From NCBI GenBank assembly GCA_000467715.1, contig AJFK01000295.1:38742-102741 (forward strand): a stretch of 64,000 nucleotides of DNA, written 5' to 3'. Positions 21,908 through 32,032 of this stretch are shown here, one piece after another. The DNA is from Hysterium pulicare CBS 123377 (Eukaryota; Ascomycota; Dothideomycetes; Hysteriales; Hysteriaceae). Made by a program: the position numbers and the translations under genes. The notes beneath the pieces are model-generated. The model saw only the letters and a list, made by a program, of their open reading frames with translations. It searched no databases and was not told the DNA's origin. The first letter of the stretch is position 1. Every line of letters begins with the position of its first letter.

Positions 21908-22221
21908 TAGAATGGAATATAACAGTGGAGATACGGTCGCCTACGGGTACTGATGAAAGCCATCACTGGACGTCATGATTCAAAGATTACTCTCAGTTTT
22001 ATCTCTATGAGAAGTTTTGCCATTTTATGTATGACCGGCTCAGCCTGATCGAAGCGGCTGACCGGTCGCACGTGATACTGCATGATCACGTGTCTGCGTA
22101 CATGCTTATCGGAGCTCAGCCTCGTAATTGAAGTCTCAATCTCACTCATCGCACTCGCCAATGACGCATAGTTACACCTAACAATTAATACCTATTGTGC
22201 GTGCGAATATGCTTCCTATAG
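21908..22221. promoter_or_regulatory. Divergent promoter, CorA-like / Ser-Thr-rich gene
   Basis: A 314-bp spacer separates two head-to-head starts. It contains two CACGTG-like cores around 22068-22092 ('CGCACGTGATACTGCATG', 'ATCACGTGTC'), which are E-box/bHLH-type sites. No other gene is seen. Confidence 0.4.
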
Positions 22222-22914
22222 ATGCCTCTTCCTACGCCTACCTCATCGTCTTTCCCAACCTCCTTCCCCCTTACATGGAAGGTTGAACCAAGCGATACGA
22301 GGACAGAGACTCCAGTCTCAGGGTCTGCGCTTCCTGAATCCCTATATCGCTTCCCTATCGTACATGATCCATCGGAAAAAATCGTCGAAACCAGCGAAGT
22401 TAAGACCACAACGGCGGCATACATGTCCGAGTTCCCTCCCTCGTGGGTAATTACAAGGACTCAGGCCGAACAGTCTACGGCTAGCGCCAAACTATCCGAT
22501 AGAACTCCTACGACCACACCTCCTCTCGACTATGGATACACAAACTCCACGTTTGACTCGCAGTCGACGATCCGTCCTACCTTGACCAAATCATCCCAAC
22601 CCTACGGCGGCACGGCGTTGAAAGAGAGGCTCCTCATGCAGATAATACACTCTGAGAGTAATGGGGCATCGATTACACAAGGATCATGGTCAACAAGGGA
22701 TAGCGATGATAGTGGCGGGGCTGAGGACTCATATATGCACCAAAAGAAGCAGGATAATGGCACCACCACTACCAGAGTAGTGCCGCATGATGGTGATGAT
22801 GTAGGCTCTGAGTCTGAATCTGGTTTGGGGGAGGCACCGTATCGGCCTCTAGATAATACAGATACCTATTCCGTTTTCACTACTTCATCGGCGGTCACAA
22901 ATCAAAAGCCGTGA
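22222..22914 (+). CDS. Ser/Thr/Pro-rich hypothetical protein
   Basis: A 230-residue open frame begins at an ATG. Its composition is low complexity (Ser, Thr, Pro, Asp) with no hydrophobic segment, signal peptide or known motif. A run of Gly/Asp/Ser near residues 155-205 suggests full disorder. The frame is intact and divergent from the CorA-like gene, so it may share its promoter. I do not recognise it. It could be a chance frame, since low-complexity DNA keeps frames open. Confidence 0.45.
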   Translation: MPLPTPTSSSFPTSFPLTWKVEPSDTRTETPVSGSALPESLYRFPIVHDPSEKIVETSEVKTTTAAYMSEFPPSWVITRTQAEQSTASAKLSDRTPTTTPPLDYGYTNSTFDSQSTIRPTLTKSSQPYGGTALKERLLMQIIHSESNGASITQGSWSTRDSDDSGGAEDSYMHQKKQDNGTTTTRVVPHDGDDVGSESESGLGEAPYRPLDNTDTYSVFTTSSAVTNQKP

Positions 22915-23141
22915 TATAGCGAGGTTGGTATGTTAAAAGGCTAATAATTCTTCCCGAAATTTCAATTTGATGGAGCTATAGCATGCAGCCACTTAAACAA
23001 TGAAATCTTAGAATAGAAACGTAATGATTGTTGACTCATGGGGGATTTAAACGATAGCAAAAAAGACCTGATGCGTACAAGAATCCGCTCTGTCTACCTA
23101 ATCCATCGATAGAATAAGTTCACGGCCGTCTCCTACTCAAC

Positions 23142-25529
23142 TCACATTTGAGAAATCAGATCCGCTGCTAGCCCTTCTTTCACGGCCAGGGGAGTCAACA
23201 TCACTTTTCTCATCGCTGGACTAGCCTTCATGGCATTGAAGCAACCAATCGCGGAAGCATAGACGCCTCCATATCTGGAGAGGTGGTGTAGGAACACTGC
23301 AATAGCTGGCCCCGCATAATTCTCGATATCATCAAACTCGCCGGCATTTCGGAATGAGGTCAGGGTTGTTTCATCAATGCAATCATGATTTCCTAGCTCG
23401 CCAATGGAGATACTCGTAGCCAAATTTCCTGACGCCGTTGCGTGAGAATCTTCGGTCTCATCATGAGTTGAAAGATTGTTCAACAGAGACTCGATGCCCG
23501 GAGAATCTTCACTGCTGCACTTTTCGAAATAGCCCTCCATGATATGGAAAAGCAACCTCTGGAATAGAAGCTTTTGGATCTTTTCCTTGGAGGCCCCTTG
23601 TTGTCGCAATAGTCGACAAAGAACCAAGAACCCGGGAACTGGATATCTGAGAATGAAAATGTCGGTATTGCCAGCGTCTCCAGGATCTGCGAAGTTGTGT
23701 CTGCGAAGTAGGGCGCCTAATGGCATTGATCCCTCTTGACTCTTCGCAGTGGCAAATGATGGACTCAACGTTAGCGGAACTTCTGTGATCTTGAGCAGAC
23801 CATGAACAGCCCACTCGGCACAACTTGCAAATAGGTTCTTGTCACTTGAGTTCGCGTCTCTGTGCGTGTTCTTGACAAGCATGCGGTCTAGAACAGCGGT
23901 GAAAACCGTCAACAGATTCGCAATATCAAAACGGCCTTTGAAAGCAGTTTCGAGTACCTCAAGCCACTTCGCCTGATTGTCGCAGATAGCGACCAGACAA
24001 AGAGCACCAATAATCGTTTCCCCATAAGGAGAGGTGCCATTGTGGACGAAGTAAAACGCACAGGAGTCACAACAGACGAATGGAGATACCATATCTAGCT
24101 CTGCAAAGCTGCCCATAGCTAGGGGGAAGACTAATTTGGAGTAAGAACCCATGCGAGGGAAATCGGGTGTTGTGATGTCTGGTGGCGACTTGAGTAGTAT
24201 CGTTAAGACAGTCGTTCTTTGACACAGCATGCAGCAGCCGGTATGATCCTCTCCAGTCTTGCTTTTCTTGAACCCTGGCAAAAAGGTTTGGTCTTGCTTG
24301 GTCATATTGTTATAGTGTTTCTCTTCTTCCATGTAAGTATGATCTGGTTCTGCCATTCGTATTCCGACTTCGCGTGTTTTCCAGGCGTTGGCACTTTTGG
24401 TTTTGAACATCACGCCGCCATTGCGCATACCCAGATTCCGACCATGCAAATCCCTCCAAGCTACCTTTCGTTCTTCCTTTCGTGCATTACCAGATTGCCA
24501 GTTTTTGTCGTGAGCTGAAGCGAGAACTTTTCGAAGCCTAAGGATCTCCGTTTGATGGGCATTATCATTTATGGCGTCTAGTACTTGAACAAAAGCATCC
24601 TGGGCGTGTCCACCGACATCTGTCGGCTGAATCTGAAGCTCTGGCAAGGCTTTCTCCTGATCTTTTAGCCATTTCTCCAAATCTTTCCCAGTACCCCTTG
24701 TCATTGATGCTATAACAATACTTTTAAGATCGTCTTCGTTTTTACTGATCCTCTCAACCATTGAAGGATCTATGTTTCCAGCTAAGAGGCTCGGTATAGC
24801 GACGGCTGTGCCATCTTGAAGCGCAATTTCGTCGCTCTTGAGTTTTGAGACAGACAGGAGCTGGACTCTTGATAGATCCTCGTAAGAGATTTGAGGCAGT
24901 TCGGCCCACGAAGTAAATTTGTTCAGTACTGGCGAAGAAAACATGCCGTTTACCATTGGAAGAATGTTCTTAAATCTGCCTTTGGCAAGCATCACCCTCA
25001 CTTTTCCCGTGGAAAGGTCGTGGAATAGAAATAGGCTGTCTGGTGCCACTGCATATGCTGCAACTCCGACCGAGATATTGCACTGTGCTGGAGTGCCGTG
25101 GCTTGAATAATCGAATACAATGATAACGCAGGCTTTGTTGTGGACACCGACCTCGGCCGTCTTAAGCGCAAATTTTTCGACTATGTTGTCGTATATCTGA
25201 CCATCGGTAAGGAGAAACCAAACTCCTGTATCTTGAAGAGTCTTGAGGCAAGCTTCGGAACTGTAGAGAACAGATGGATCGGTTCCTCCACTGCCCTGAA
25301 GGCTATTCATAGCGGCAGCATCATTCGGTAGATTGATCGGATCGAGTGCTTGATCGCACCAAGGTAGAAGTCGAATCGGGTGTTTGTTGGCAGGAGAGCG
25401 GAGGCGACAGATCTCTTCCACAACTCCAATCTCAGTTTGCAAGGTTTTGCCATAGGTACTGCCGGACTTGTCAATTGCTATGCTGATCGGGACAGACCCG
25501 ATGCTCTGGAGACTTGGTGTTTGTGCCAT
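23142..25529 (-). CDS. vWA-domain protein with Cys-rich centre
   Basis: A single exon of 795 residues. The N-terminal von Willebrand factor A domain (about 10-200) has an intact metal-ion-dependent adhesion site: DxSxS at Asp20-Ser22-Ser24, Thr83 in 'SGGTDPS' and Asp109 in 'LLTDGQI'. There is no signal peptide, so it is an intracellular vWA protein, a class often found in ubiquitin, repair or transport complexes. Around residues 431 and 483 are 'CCMLCQ' and 'CCDSC', which could form a zinc site. The C-terminal 300 residues are helical with no recognised domain. No neighbour suggests a role. Confidence 0.78.
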   Translation of the reverse strand: MAQTPSLQSIGSVPISIAIDKSGSTYGKTLQTEIGVVEEICRLRSPANKHPIRLLPWCDQALDPINLPNDAAAMNSLQGSGGTDPSVLYSSEACLKTLQDTGVWFLLTDGQIYDNIVEKFALKTAEVGVHNKACVIIVFDYSSHGTPAQCNISVGVAAYAVAPDSLFLFHDLSTGKVRVMLAKGRFKNILPMVNGMFSSPVLNKFTSWAELPQISYEDLSRVQLLSVSKLKSDEIALQDGTAVAIPSLLAGNIDPSMVERISKNEDDLKSIVIASMTRGTGKDLEKWLKDQEKALPELQIQPTDVGGHAQDAFVQVLDAINDNAHQTEILRLRKVLASAHDKNWQSGNARKEERKVAWRDLHGRNLGMRNGGVMFKTKSANAWKTREVGIRMAEPDHTYMEEEKHYNNMTKQDQTFLPGFKKSKTGEDHTGCCMLCQRTTVLTILLKSPPDITTPDFPRMGSYSKLVFPLAMGSFAELDMVSPFVCCDSCAFYFVHNGTSPYGETIIGALCLVAICDNQAKWLEVLETAFKGRFDIANLLTVFTAVLDRMLVKNTHRDANSSDKNLFASCAEWAVHGLLKITEVPLTLSPSFATAKSQEGSMPLGALLRRHNFADPGDAGNTDIFILRYPVPGFLVLCRLLRQQGASKEKIQKLLFQRLLFHIMEGYFEKCSSEDSPGIESLLNNLSTHDETEDSHATASGNLATSISIGELGNHDCIDETTLTSFRNAGEFDDIENYAGPAIAVFLHHLSRYGGVYASAIGCFNAMKASPAMRKVMLTPLAVKEGLAADLISQM

Positions 25530-26479
25530 TTTGTAGGATACTGGATTTTGAGGGATGGGAAATTCTGCTCAAGGTGTCAAAATTTCGCAGCGAGTGGGGC
25601 CTGCAGCAATAAAGAACTGCAAAGAAAGTACGCTTTGGAGAAGGCATAAAGATGAGGGTGTGTATCAGTCCTGGGGCTATGGCTGCATATGTGACCGGTG
25701 AGAGATGTCAGCTTGACGCACAACGGCCACCAATGGTAAGAATCAGTGAAAGCCGATATGCAGATCGGGCACCTGTCCAAGCCTTCTCACTCCATCGAAA
25801 GATTGCCCGAATGCATTTGGTATTATAAAGTCCCACAGAAAATGTGATAGTAATAGTGAAAAGAGAATTGCAGCGTCAATAGCTAGGACCTGGTTTCGTA
25901 GTCAGATCTAGAATCCTCGTGGTCTCTATCGGTTACCTTCGCTGTCTTATTGCCGATTTACCGGACAAGGCTGAGAGCTCGAGGTTTGGCAGCCCTTCCA
26001 AGAAATGATGTTCCACAACGCCTTCATGCTTATCAAGAAAGTATTACCGAGCTGCTCGCGTGCCCGAGCCAGGCTACGAAAACAGCCAATTATCGTGTAC
26101 TACATGATTATTTAGTAAGCCTACGTTTCACAAGGTAGACTTCACAAGGTAGACTTCACAGGTAGACTTCACAAGGTAGATTTCACAAGGTAGACTAAGA
26201 GTCAACCTGCAAAATAAAGTTGCATGGGGAGGGAAAGGACTCAAACATCTCGGTTAGTACGTTACACCAAAATGAGAGAAGCTCACTAAACCATCTAGGA
26301 ATGCGACACTGACATTAGTGGCTCAAGACTCTAACACCAACATCAAGAATCAAGCCTTAATGATTATTTCACATTTCCATTCATTGTATTTACATTTATT
26401 TTCCAACATACAAGCGTGTGAGTGAGACCGCCGCACCCAACTCCCCAACACCAACACCTCCTTTCTCTTTCTCAACCAT
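25530..26479. other. Intergenic region with minisatellite
   Basis: No gene is supported across 950 bp between two minus-strand genes. A 62-residue plus-strand frame at 25950-26138 lacks an ATG-supported or recognisable product. The only clear structure is the 14-bp tandem repeat at 26127-26195. Confidence 0.45.
26127..26195. repeat. 14-bp minisatellite, five copies
   Basis: Five head-to-tail copies of ttcacaaggtagac occur. The third copy lacks one A (13 bp) and the fourth ends in T instead of C. The array is non-coding and lies about 285 bp beyond the 3' end of the esterase gene. Confidence 0.9.
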
Positions 26480-27266
26480 CTAAGCAGTGATCTTGGTCTT
26501 GATGAAAGCAAGAGCTTGCGAACCATAAAGGTTGACATACTGCTGGTGATGATTGGCATCATTACCATTGCAGCAGTACGGGTCTTGGGAGTCGCAGTAG
26601 GATTTGATCTTATCGGCCTGCGCGCAGGTGAAGCCTGATGGACGGGGGGCAAACTATGATTTCCCCATCATTAGCTGGAGTATGGAAGATTTGAGGGGAG
26701 TGTTGAACTTACGCCTGAGGCCTTGCAGGTTCCGACGTTGTATGGTAGGCCGTTGATGTTGTGTGGATCACCCATGAAGATGGCGGCCTTGACGGCGGCC
26801 ATGGCTGCGCCGGTGAGGGGACCTCCTGCAGTACCGCACATGGCGTTGTCAAAGATTTGACCACCCTGTTCCGAATCAGCATCTCTATCCAGTAAATTCT
26901 GAAGGTTTGGCTACTCACCTGGGAGTATCCGACCAAGACAATCTGAGTATCAGGGCATTTCTGGTTGAAAGCAGTAACGGCCTTGATCGTAGCTGATGTT
27001 CCCTGCGTCGCAGAGTTGTCGTAGCTCACACCACCGCAGTTGCTCTGTCCACCACAAGCCGGGTACGAGATAGCCTCGGACGTGGTTCCTGGGTAGGCTG
27101 AAACCACCATGTCGACGAGGCCTTTGGAGGTACCGTAGCCAGCAGGGGCGGTGGTCTCGCGAGCGCCGAAGACGTGCACCTTAGGGCAGCTGCTCTGGCG
27201 TTCCTGGATGGGGCCAGCGGCCGCCAAGCCGGCGAGGAGAGGGAGAGCTGCTGCTTTCATCAACAT
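26480..27266 (-). CDS. CE5 esterase (acetyl xylan esterase / cutinase family)
   Basis: Three exons in minus order, 27266-26919, 26865-26713 and 26653-26480, give 224 residues; introns are 53 and 59 bp, both phase 0. A signal peptide is clear (MLMKAAALPLLAGLAAAG). The first intron splits the nucleophile motif: splicing gives GYSQ-G with Ser115. The rest of the triad is Asp191 in 'SQDPYCC' and a His at 202-203 in 'ANHHQQY'. Paired cysteines fit CE5 disulfides. The 'SCPKVHVFGARETTAPAG' opening and the 'CGGQSNCGGVSYDNS' segment resemble acetyl xylan esterases more than cutinases. It would remove acetyl groups from xylan outside the cell during plant-wall breakdown. Confidence 0.9.
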
Positions 27267-27869
27267 TGTGCCGGGTGGTTCTCAAATGTTTCAGAGTTGC
27301 GGAGATCTTGCTGGAGGATTGGACTGTTGTTGCGAGATGCGGATCCCATGAAAAGGGAGAACAAGGCCGCCTTTTCAATCCGGGTGGAAGCAAAGTATGA
27401 CACACATCAGGCTGAAGAGCGGCAATCCTAACATTAAGCGGAAATATATTCCATGGGGCAAAAGCTTCATGTTTGCAATATATCGGCCTCCCATCCGCCA
27501 ATGTTAATATACGAGGAATCTGGAGGCGGGTGGCGTCTGGGGATGCTCCTTGGCGATTGGTTGTTTCGAAGGTCAGATGCAGGTGGTTTGTGGGGTACAC
27601 CGGGGAATAGGGTCGGGCTTTTAATATGCGGCGGCCTCTCATCAAATATAAAAGGTTAATTATAAGGTTAAAATAGTTAAAATAGGCCGGATGCCGGGTT
27701 ACGACAACATACCAGAAACCATCGTCGCATCAAGCGAGCCAATTGTCATCTTCCACATACGCCCCACTACTTCTATCCGGGACATGAACGTTTGCCCATG
27801 AAGTAGAGTTTGGTAAAGCTCAACCACGCGTCAGCGATGATTGTATTTAAAGTGTTCTTCCACGAGACG
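27267..27869. other. Intergenic region with dispersed repeat copy
   Basis: No gene is seen in these 603 bp. The region contains the likely promoter of the minus-strand esterase (starting at 27267) and an isolated repeat copy at 27802-27857 that recurs near 43.6 kb. Confidence 0.45.
27802..27857. repeat. Dispersed non-coding repeat, copy 1
   Basis: The core 'agagtttggtaaagctcaac' and the following 'cacgcgt' are identical to 43645-43671, and similarity continues through 'agcg.tgatt..' and 'ttaaag'. The same core appears a third time, diverged, at about 43797. No terminal inverted repeats or coding capacity are visible, so it may be a fragment of a non-autonomous element. Confidence 0.7.
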
Positions 27870-29705
27870 TCAGCTGCTCGGTTCGAACAACTTCCGAATA
27901 ATTTCTAGCTTCTCTGATTTTTCTCGGAGTTCTTTGATTTTCTCGTTGGACTCAACCAGCTGTTGCTGAACATAATCGAACCTTGTCGTTAGGATTTCCT
28001 TCTGTTGTGTGCATTCCAGCAAGTTGTTCCCCAATTCGCGCCATCTCTGCTGTTCTTGTCGAACGGAAGCTCGCAGTTCTCCCACCATAGGACGCAAGTG
28101 ATCAACTTCAGCTCGGAACTGCTCAAGTCCCTGGATTTCTTCCTGTAGAGTTCGATGGAGTTTGAAGAGATCGGCGTTGTAACCAACCTGCGTTTCCAGG
28201 ATCTGAGTTGTGTTGCGTAGCTGTTGTTGCTTTTCATTGAGCTCGTCCCTTAGCCGTCCCTCTACGGTCCTCACTCGGGCTAGCTCATTTTCTCGGGCCT
28301 GGCAAGTCAGCGCGTCTCTGGCTAGCCGTTCGGTCAAATTTTCGTTCTTTCCGCAGGACTCAATCAGCTGTTGCTGAACGTAATCGAACCTCTTAATCAA
28401 GGTAGAATTTCGTTCCTTGGTTTGTCGCAACTGATTTTCGGTCTCAAGCTGGTTCCGCTGTGCATGGCGCAAAGAATCTCGCAGCTCTCCAACTAGGGGC
28501 CGGAGGCGATTTGCCTCATTTTCTACTTGCTGAAGTCCCGAGATCTCTTCAGCTTGTCTGCGTTGCGATTCAATCAGAAAGGCGTTGTGATTAGCTTGCC
28601 GCATACGGTCTCGATCTAACGTGTGCAATTCTTGTCTCGATGCATCAAGCTCATTCTTCAAGGTAACAACCAAGGTTCGAATCTGAACTAGCTCCCTATC
28701 TTGAGCGTCCCTGCTGTCCTGTAGTTTAACAATGCAAAGACGTAATGCTTGTCTCTCCTCCCGGAGCGCAGCTTCAGCATTGTATACCGCACTCAAATAG
28801 CGTACAGATTCCTGCTTCAATAATTGCAGTCCTCGGTCTTTGTCCGAGCTTGCTTTTGCGACCATTTGCAGCTCGTTTTGCAACCTTCGGGATTCATCAA
28901 AATGACTTCGCTTCTGGCTCGCGAGCGTCTGTTCCTGTTCTAATACTGTTTGTTTCGTGATTTCCATTTCTTTTCTAGCATCCTGTACCATTTTATACTG
29001 GTCTGTTACCACTCTCAAGAATTCACCTTTCTCCTTGACTCGAGACTCTGCCCAATCCTGTATCTGGTGTTGGAGAGCTTCATTTCGGGCCCTTTCCTCT
29101 TGGTACCTGGTCTCTAAGGTCCTGATATGCTTTGCATTGGCTTCGTCTCGCTGGTCATGAGCATTCTCTTTTTGGGCAAGACTAATGCACAGAGCATCCT
29201 TTTCGTTCTCGATGTTGAATAATCGTGCACGAAGTTGCTCAAGCTCCTGTTGCAAGTTTACATTCTGCTGGTCGCCAGACTGGTAATTCGGGCCGGTTGA
29301 CTGCTGCTTGCGTAATACAACAGTTGGTTGAAAATTCGAGTGCGCAGTTCCTGCATCCGAGGGTATGAATGTTGGCCTCACATAAGGCTCCGCAAATGCA
29401 GCCTTGTCTTTCACGGTGGAATTGGTAGCATTTGCGGCAGCAGTGGTTCTCAGTGCAGCAGTAATAGCAGTCAAATTGGCCTTGCTTTTCTTGCTTTTGA
29501 TCTTTCTTGCCTGCGCAGTAGTTGTGCTTGTCGGATCAGTAGCAATAAGAGCAGCAGCCGCTGCCTGAGTAGCCTCGTTGATGACCGGCAATGGTTGAAA
29601 AAATTGATAGCCTGACTCTGGGCGAGACTCGGATGCTGGCAAGTCTTCGGGACCGCTTGATAGAGCCCTCGACGAACGGGGCCGGTAGATTTTTTGAAGC
29701 TTCAT
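27870..29705 (-). CDS. Long coiled-coil protein with duplicated module
   Basis: One exon. The frame opens at a TTG, and the first ATG is at 29705, giving 611 residues. Residues 1-140 are basic and Ala/Thr-rich. From about 145 to the end it is a nearly continuous coiled coil rich in Gln, Glu and Arg. A module of about 66 residues occurs twice (about 400-466 and 534-599). It starts 'LRPLVGELRDS' / 'LRPMVGELRAS' and ends 'RFDYVQQQL(I/V)ES'. The same module appears once in the neighbouring gene at 30165-31040, so the two are paralogues. No membrane segment is seen. Likely roles are scaffold or cytoskeletal, but function is unknown. Confidence 0.72.
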   Translation of the reverse strand: MKLQKIYRPRSSRALSSGPEDLPASESRPESGYQFFQPLPVINEATQAAAAALIATDPTSTTTAQARKIKSKKSKANLTAITAALRTTAAANATNSTVKDKAAFAEPYVRPTFIPSDAGTAHSNFQPTVVLRKQQSTGPNYQSGDQQNVNLQQELEQLRARLFNIENEKDALCISLAQKENAHDQRDEANAKHIRTLETRYQEERARNEALQHQIQDWAESRVKEKGEFLRVVTDQYKMVQDARKEMEITKQTVLEQEQTLASQKRSHFDESRRLQNELQMVAKASSDKDRGLQLLKQESVRYLSAVYNAEAALREERQALRLCIVKLQDSRDAQDRELVQIRTLVVTLKNELDASRQELHTLDRDRMRQANHNAFLIESQRRQAEEISGLQQVENEANRLRPLVGELRDSLRHAQRNQLETENQLRQTKERNSTLIKRFDYVQQQLIESCGKNENLTERLARDALTCQARENELARVRTVEGRLRDELNEKQQQLRNTTQILETQVGYNADLFKLHRTLQEEIQGLEQFRAEVDHLRPMVGELRASVRQEQQRWRELGNNLLECTQQKEILTTRFDYVQQQLVESNEKIKELREKSEKLEIIRKLFEPSS

Positions 29706-30164
29706 CCTAGTGGTTGGTCGAGGACATTGCTGAAAACATTGGGGACCGTTTTTAACGGCCAATCGGAATGAAGCGGCTATTGGAAAAACAGCGAGAGATA
29801 TCGTAGATATGTTGGCGTTGTATCAGCATCGCTCAGTAAGTAAAGAGGGCAGGAAATGTAAACAAAACGCATCAAAGGCTCGGACGCGAGGCTGAGTGAG
29901 CAGCTTTGCGTCCACTTAGGCAGCAGCGAGGCATTCATGCTTTGCGCGAATATCTAATTCGAAAATTGTTGATCGAAGACGTGTCACTGCATGAATAGCA
30001 ACTGAATCCGGGTCCAATTGTGAGTGTGGGTTTCCCCGCTCAAGCAAGTTTGTGGTGTTGTCTAAGCCTCCATCTATGCAGCCACAACCACATGCAGCCA
30101 TCTCATTCCCCAGTAGTCTCGTGGGGTAGACCTCACATATGCAGCAGTTGGCTCTCTAAATTTC
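29706..30164. other. Intergenic region between coiled-coil genes
   Basis: These 459 bp hold no supported gene. They should contain the promoter of the 611-residue coiled-coil gene and the 3' end of the next one upstream. Confidence 0.4.
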
Positions 30165-31040
30165 TCATAAATTGGGCATCTGTGATTGTGACATGATGGT
30201 GGAGAATGCATCTGTTTCTATTCTACGCAGCAAGGCGTTTTCGAACTTGCGTGCGATTTCCAATTCCCGGGTAGTAAAAACGAGCTTCCTCTCCAGCTGC
30301 ACGTTGTCCTGTCTGACCTTGTCATATTCCTTACTCAGCGTGTTGAAGGCTCGCTGTAGGTCACTTTTCTCGTTTTCGAGGGTAGTACATGGAGTAGATT
30401 TTGAAGAACTTGTTTCCACTTTTCGGCGTTCCGATCTGGCGATTCGAGACATGAAGCCCACGGTGCTGGCTTGAGAATGGCTGATAAGCTCGTTCCTATC
30501 ACTCATTTCTTTATTCATCGCGTGTACCATCGCTCGGTATTCTAGCAGAAGTTGTTCTATGTAAGAAAACCGTTTGATCGTTCGGGTCATGTCCATTTCA
30601 AGTCTTGTAACCTTCTTTTGGACAACTGTATGCGACCGTTCCTTCTCTCGCAAGGAGTCTCGTAGCTCTCCGCACAGTGGTCGAAGTCGATTCGCTTCCT
30701 CTTCAAACGAGGCGAGTCGCTGGACTTCACATTCGAACGTACGCAGTACTCCTAGTTGTGACCGAAGAGACATGACTTCAGCTTCGATTGGAGTGAGTCG
30801 CAAGACCTCAGCCTCCATCATTGTGCAGTAGCTTTGTAGGTTATCCTTGGCTCGTATTTCCCTGTCCAAAATATCCACCCTCCTTTGTAGAGCATCGACG
30901 CATTGCGACAGCTTGTCGGATAATTGGTTCTCTGGAGTGTATAGTATCGAATATGAGGGAGGATCCTCAACATTCGTGTCTGGTTCTCGATTTCGAGTCT
31001 CAAGCTCGAGGACCCTATTTTCTAAAGATCCGATTTCCAT
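30165..31040 (-). CDS. Coiled-coil protein, paralogue of neighbour
   Basis: An open frame of 291 residues from ATG 31040. It is coiled coil almost throughout and contains one copy of the shared module at about 116-180 ('RLRPLCGELRDSLRE' ... 'IKRFSYIEQLLLEY'). The frame stays open upstream of the ATG for about 90 bp, so a 5' exon may exist. A candidate is the 98-residue frame at 31070-31366 with a hydrophobic N-terminus ('SFIWIILCNLVPCL'), which would make a membrane-anchored coiled coil like the one at 14.5 kb. I found no phase-compatible splice pair, so I do not join them. Confidence 0.6.
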   Translation of the reverse strand: MEIGSLENRVLELETRNREPDTNVEDPPSYSILYTPENQLSDKLSQCVDALQRRVDILDREIRAKDNLQSYCTMMEAEVLRLTPIEAEVMSLRSQLGVLRTFECEVQRLASFEEEANRLRPLCGELRDSLREKERSHTVVQKKVTRLEMDMTRTIKRFSYIEQLLLEYRAMVHAMNKEMSDRNELISHSQASTVGFMSRIARSERRKVETSSSKSTPCTTLENEKSDLQRAFNTLSKEYDKVRQDNVQLERKLVFTTRELEIARKFENALLRRIETDAFSTIMSQSQMPNL

Positions 31041-32032
31041 CTCAGCGAAATAGACTTCAAAGGCTGTAGCTATCTCAGAAATGACCCCGTAGCCGTTCTT
31101 TTTGTTGGTTTGGAAGCTTGTAATGCCGCATGCGGTTGTGTTTCAGCGGCAGAATTCTCAGAGTTTTCGTTTCTCTGTCTGCTCAGGGATCGCGTGACAT
31201 CAGCATGCACCTGTGGAATCTCCGCTTGACTTTGCCCCGGAGTTGAGGCTGTGCTACGAGCATCTCTTCGCCAAATGGCATAAATTTTGGAATGTGAGAG
31301 CATCGGCATTCTGGATAAGCAAGGAACGAGATTGCACAAAATGATCCAGATGAAGGAGCTTGTCATGATAAAAAGGCCAAGAAAAATGACCTCCGAAAAT
31401 CAAGTGGCAGAAATGTAGTGGGTCATTGTACCTCCAGCTAAGGCAATTACCTGGGGATTCAAATTCCTTCTGAAAACACATGAAACAAGTTGATGCCTAC
31501 GAGCAATAAACGTTTCAAGACCCGGGTGAAAATAATTCGAGCTCTAGTATGAAAACCTCAACAAGGTTGAGAATGTGGTGTTCGGAACGAGCCTACATGA
31601 CGGACTCGGTCGGGGAGAATGTATCAACCTAGTGGCCAACCGAAGGGCGAGCAGGATGATGGCGGGCTGAGTTGCCAGTAGGAGGCGAGGAGAAGCCAGC
31701 ATGACTGGCATGAGAGTTGCATACGTTCTTCCTAGCTCCATAGAGTACTAAGAGGCCATACAGGATGTGAAGCGAATGAAGACTGCATCTGGACTGCTGA
31801 AGGCTGAGTGCGATGTCTGACGTGGAAGTTCAGAGTTCGGCTATGTTCTAGTCTAACCTCATTGAGTAAGGTGAAGGGCGAGTACATTCTCGTGAATAGC
31901 CAGTTTCATGTCTTCTTGCAGATCTTTGTAAAAGTTTTTCAGTTGAACAGTTTAGCACTAAGTACAGATTCAATTATGCATGACAATCATGATTCATCAA
32001 ATAGCCCAGATCGAAAGCAGACCATCCTGGCG
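31041..32032. other. Intergenic region, possible 5' exon
   Basis: About 1 kb without a firm gene. The minus-strand frame at 31070-31366 (98 residues, true ATG, one hydrophobic stretch) may be the first exon of the coiled-coil gene at 30165-31040. Nothing else is supported between 31367 and 32032. Confidence 0.35.

Noticed and set aside
29706-29762. Longer start for the 611-residue coiled-coil protein
   Set aside because: The upstream codon is TTG; the first ATG is at 29705. The same reasoning moved the starts at 46766, 48610 and 58558.
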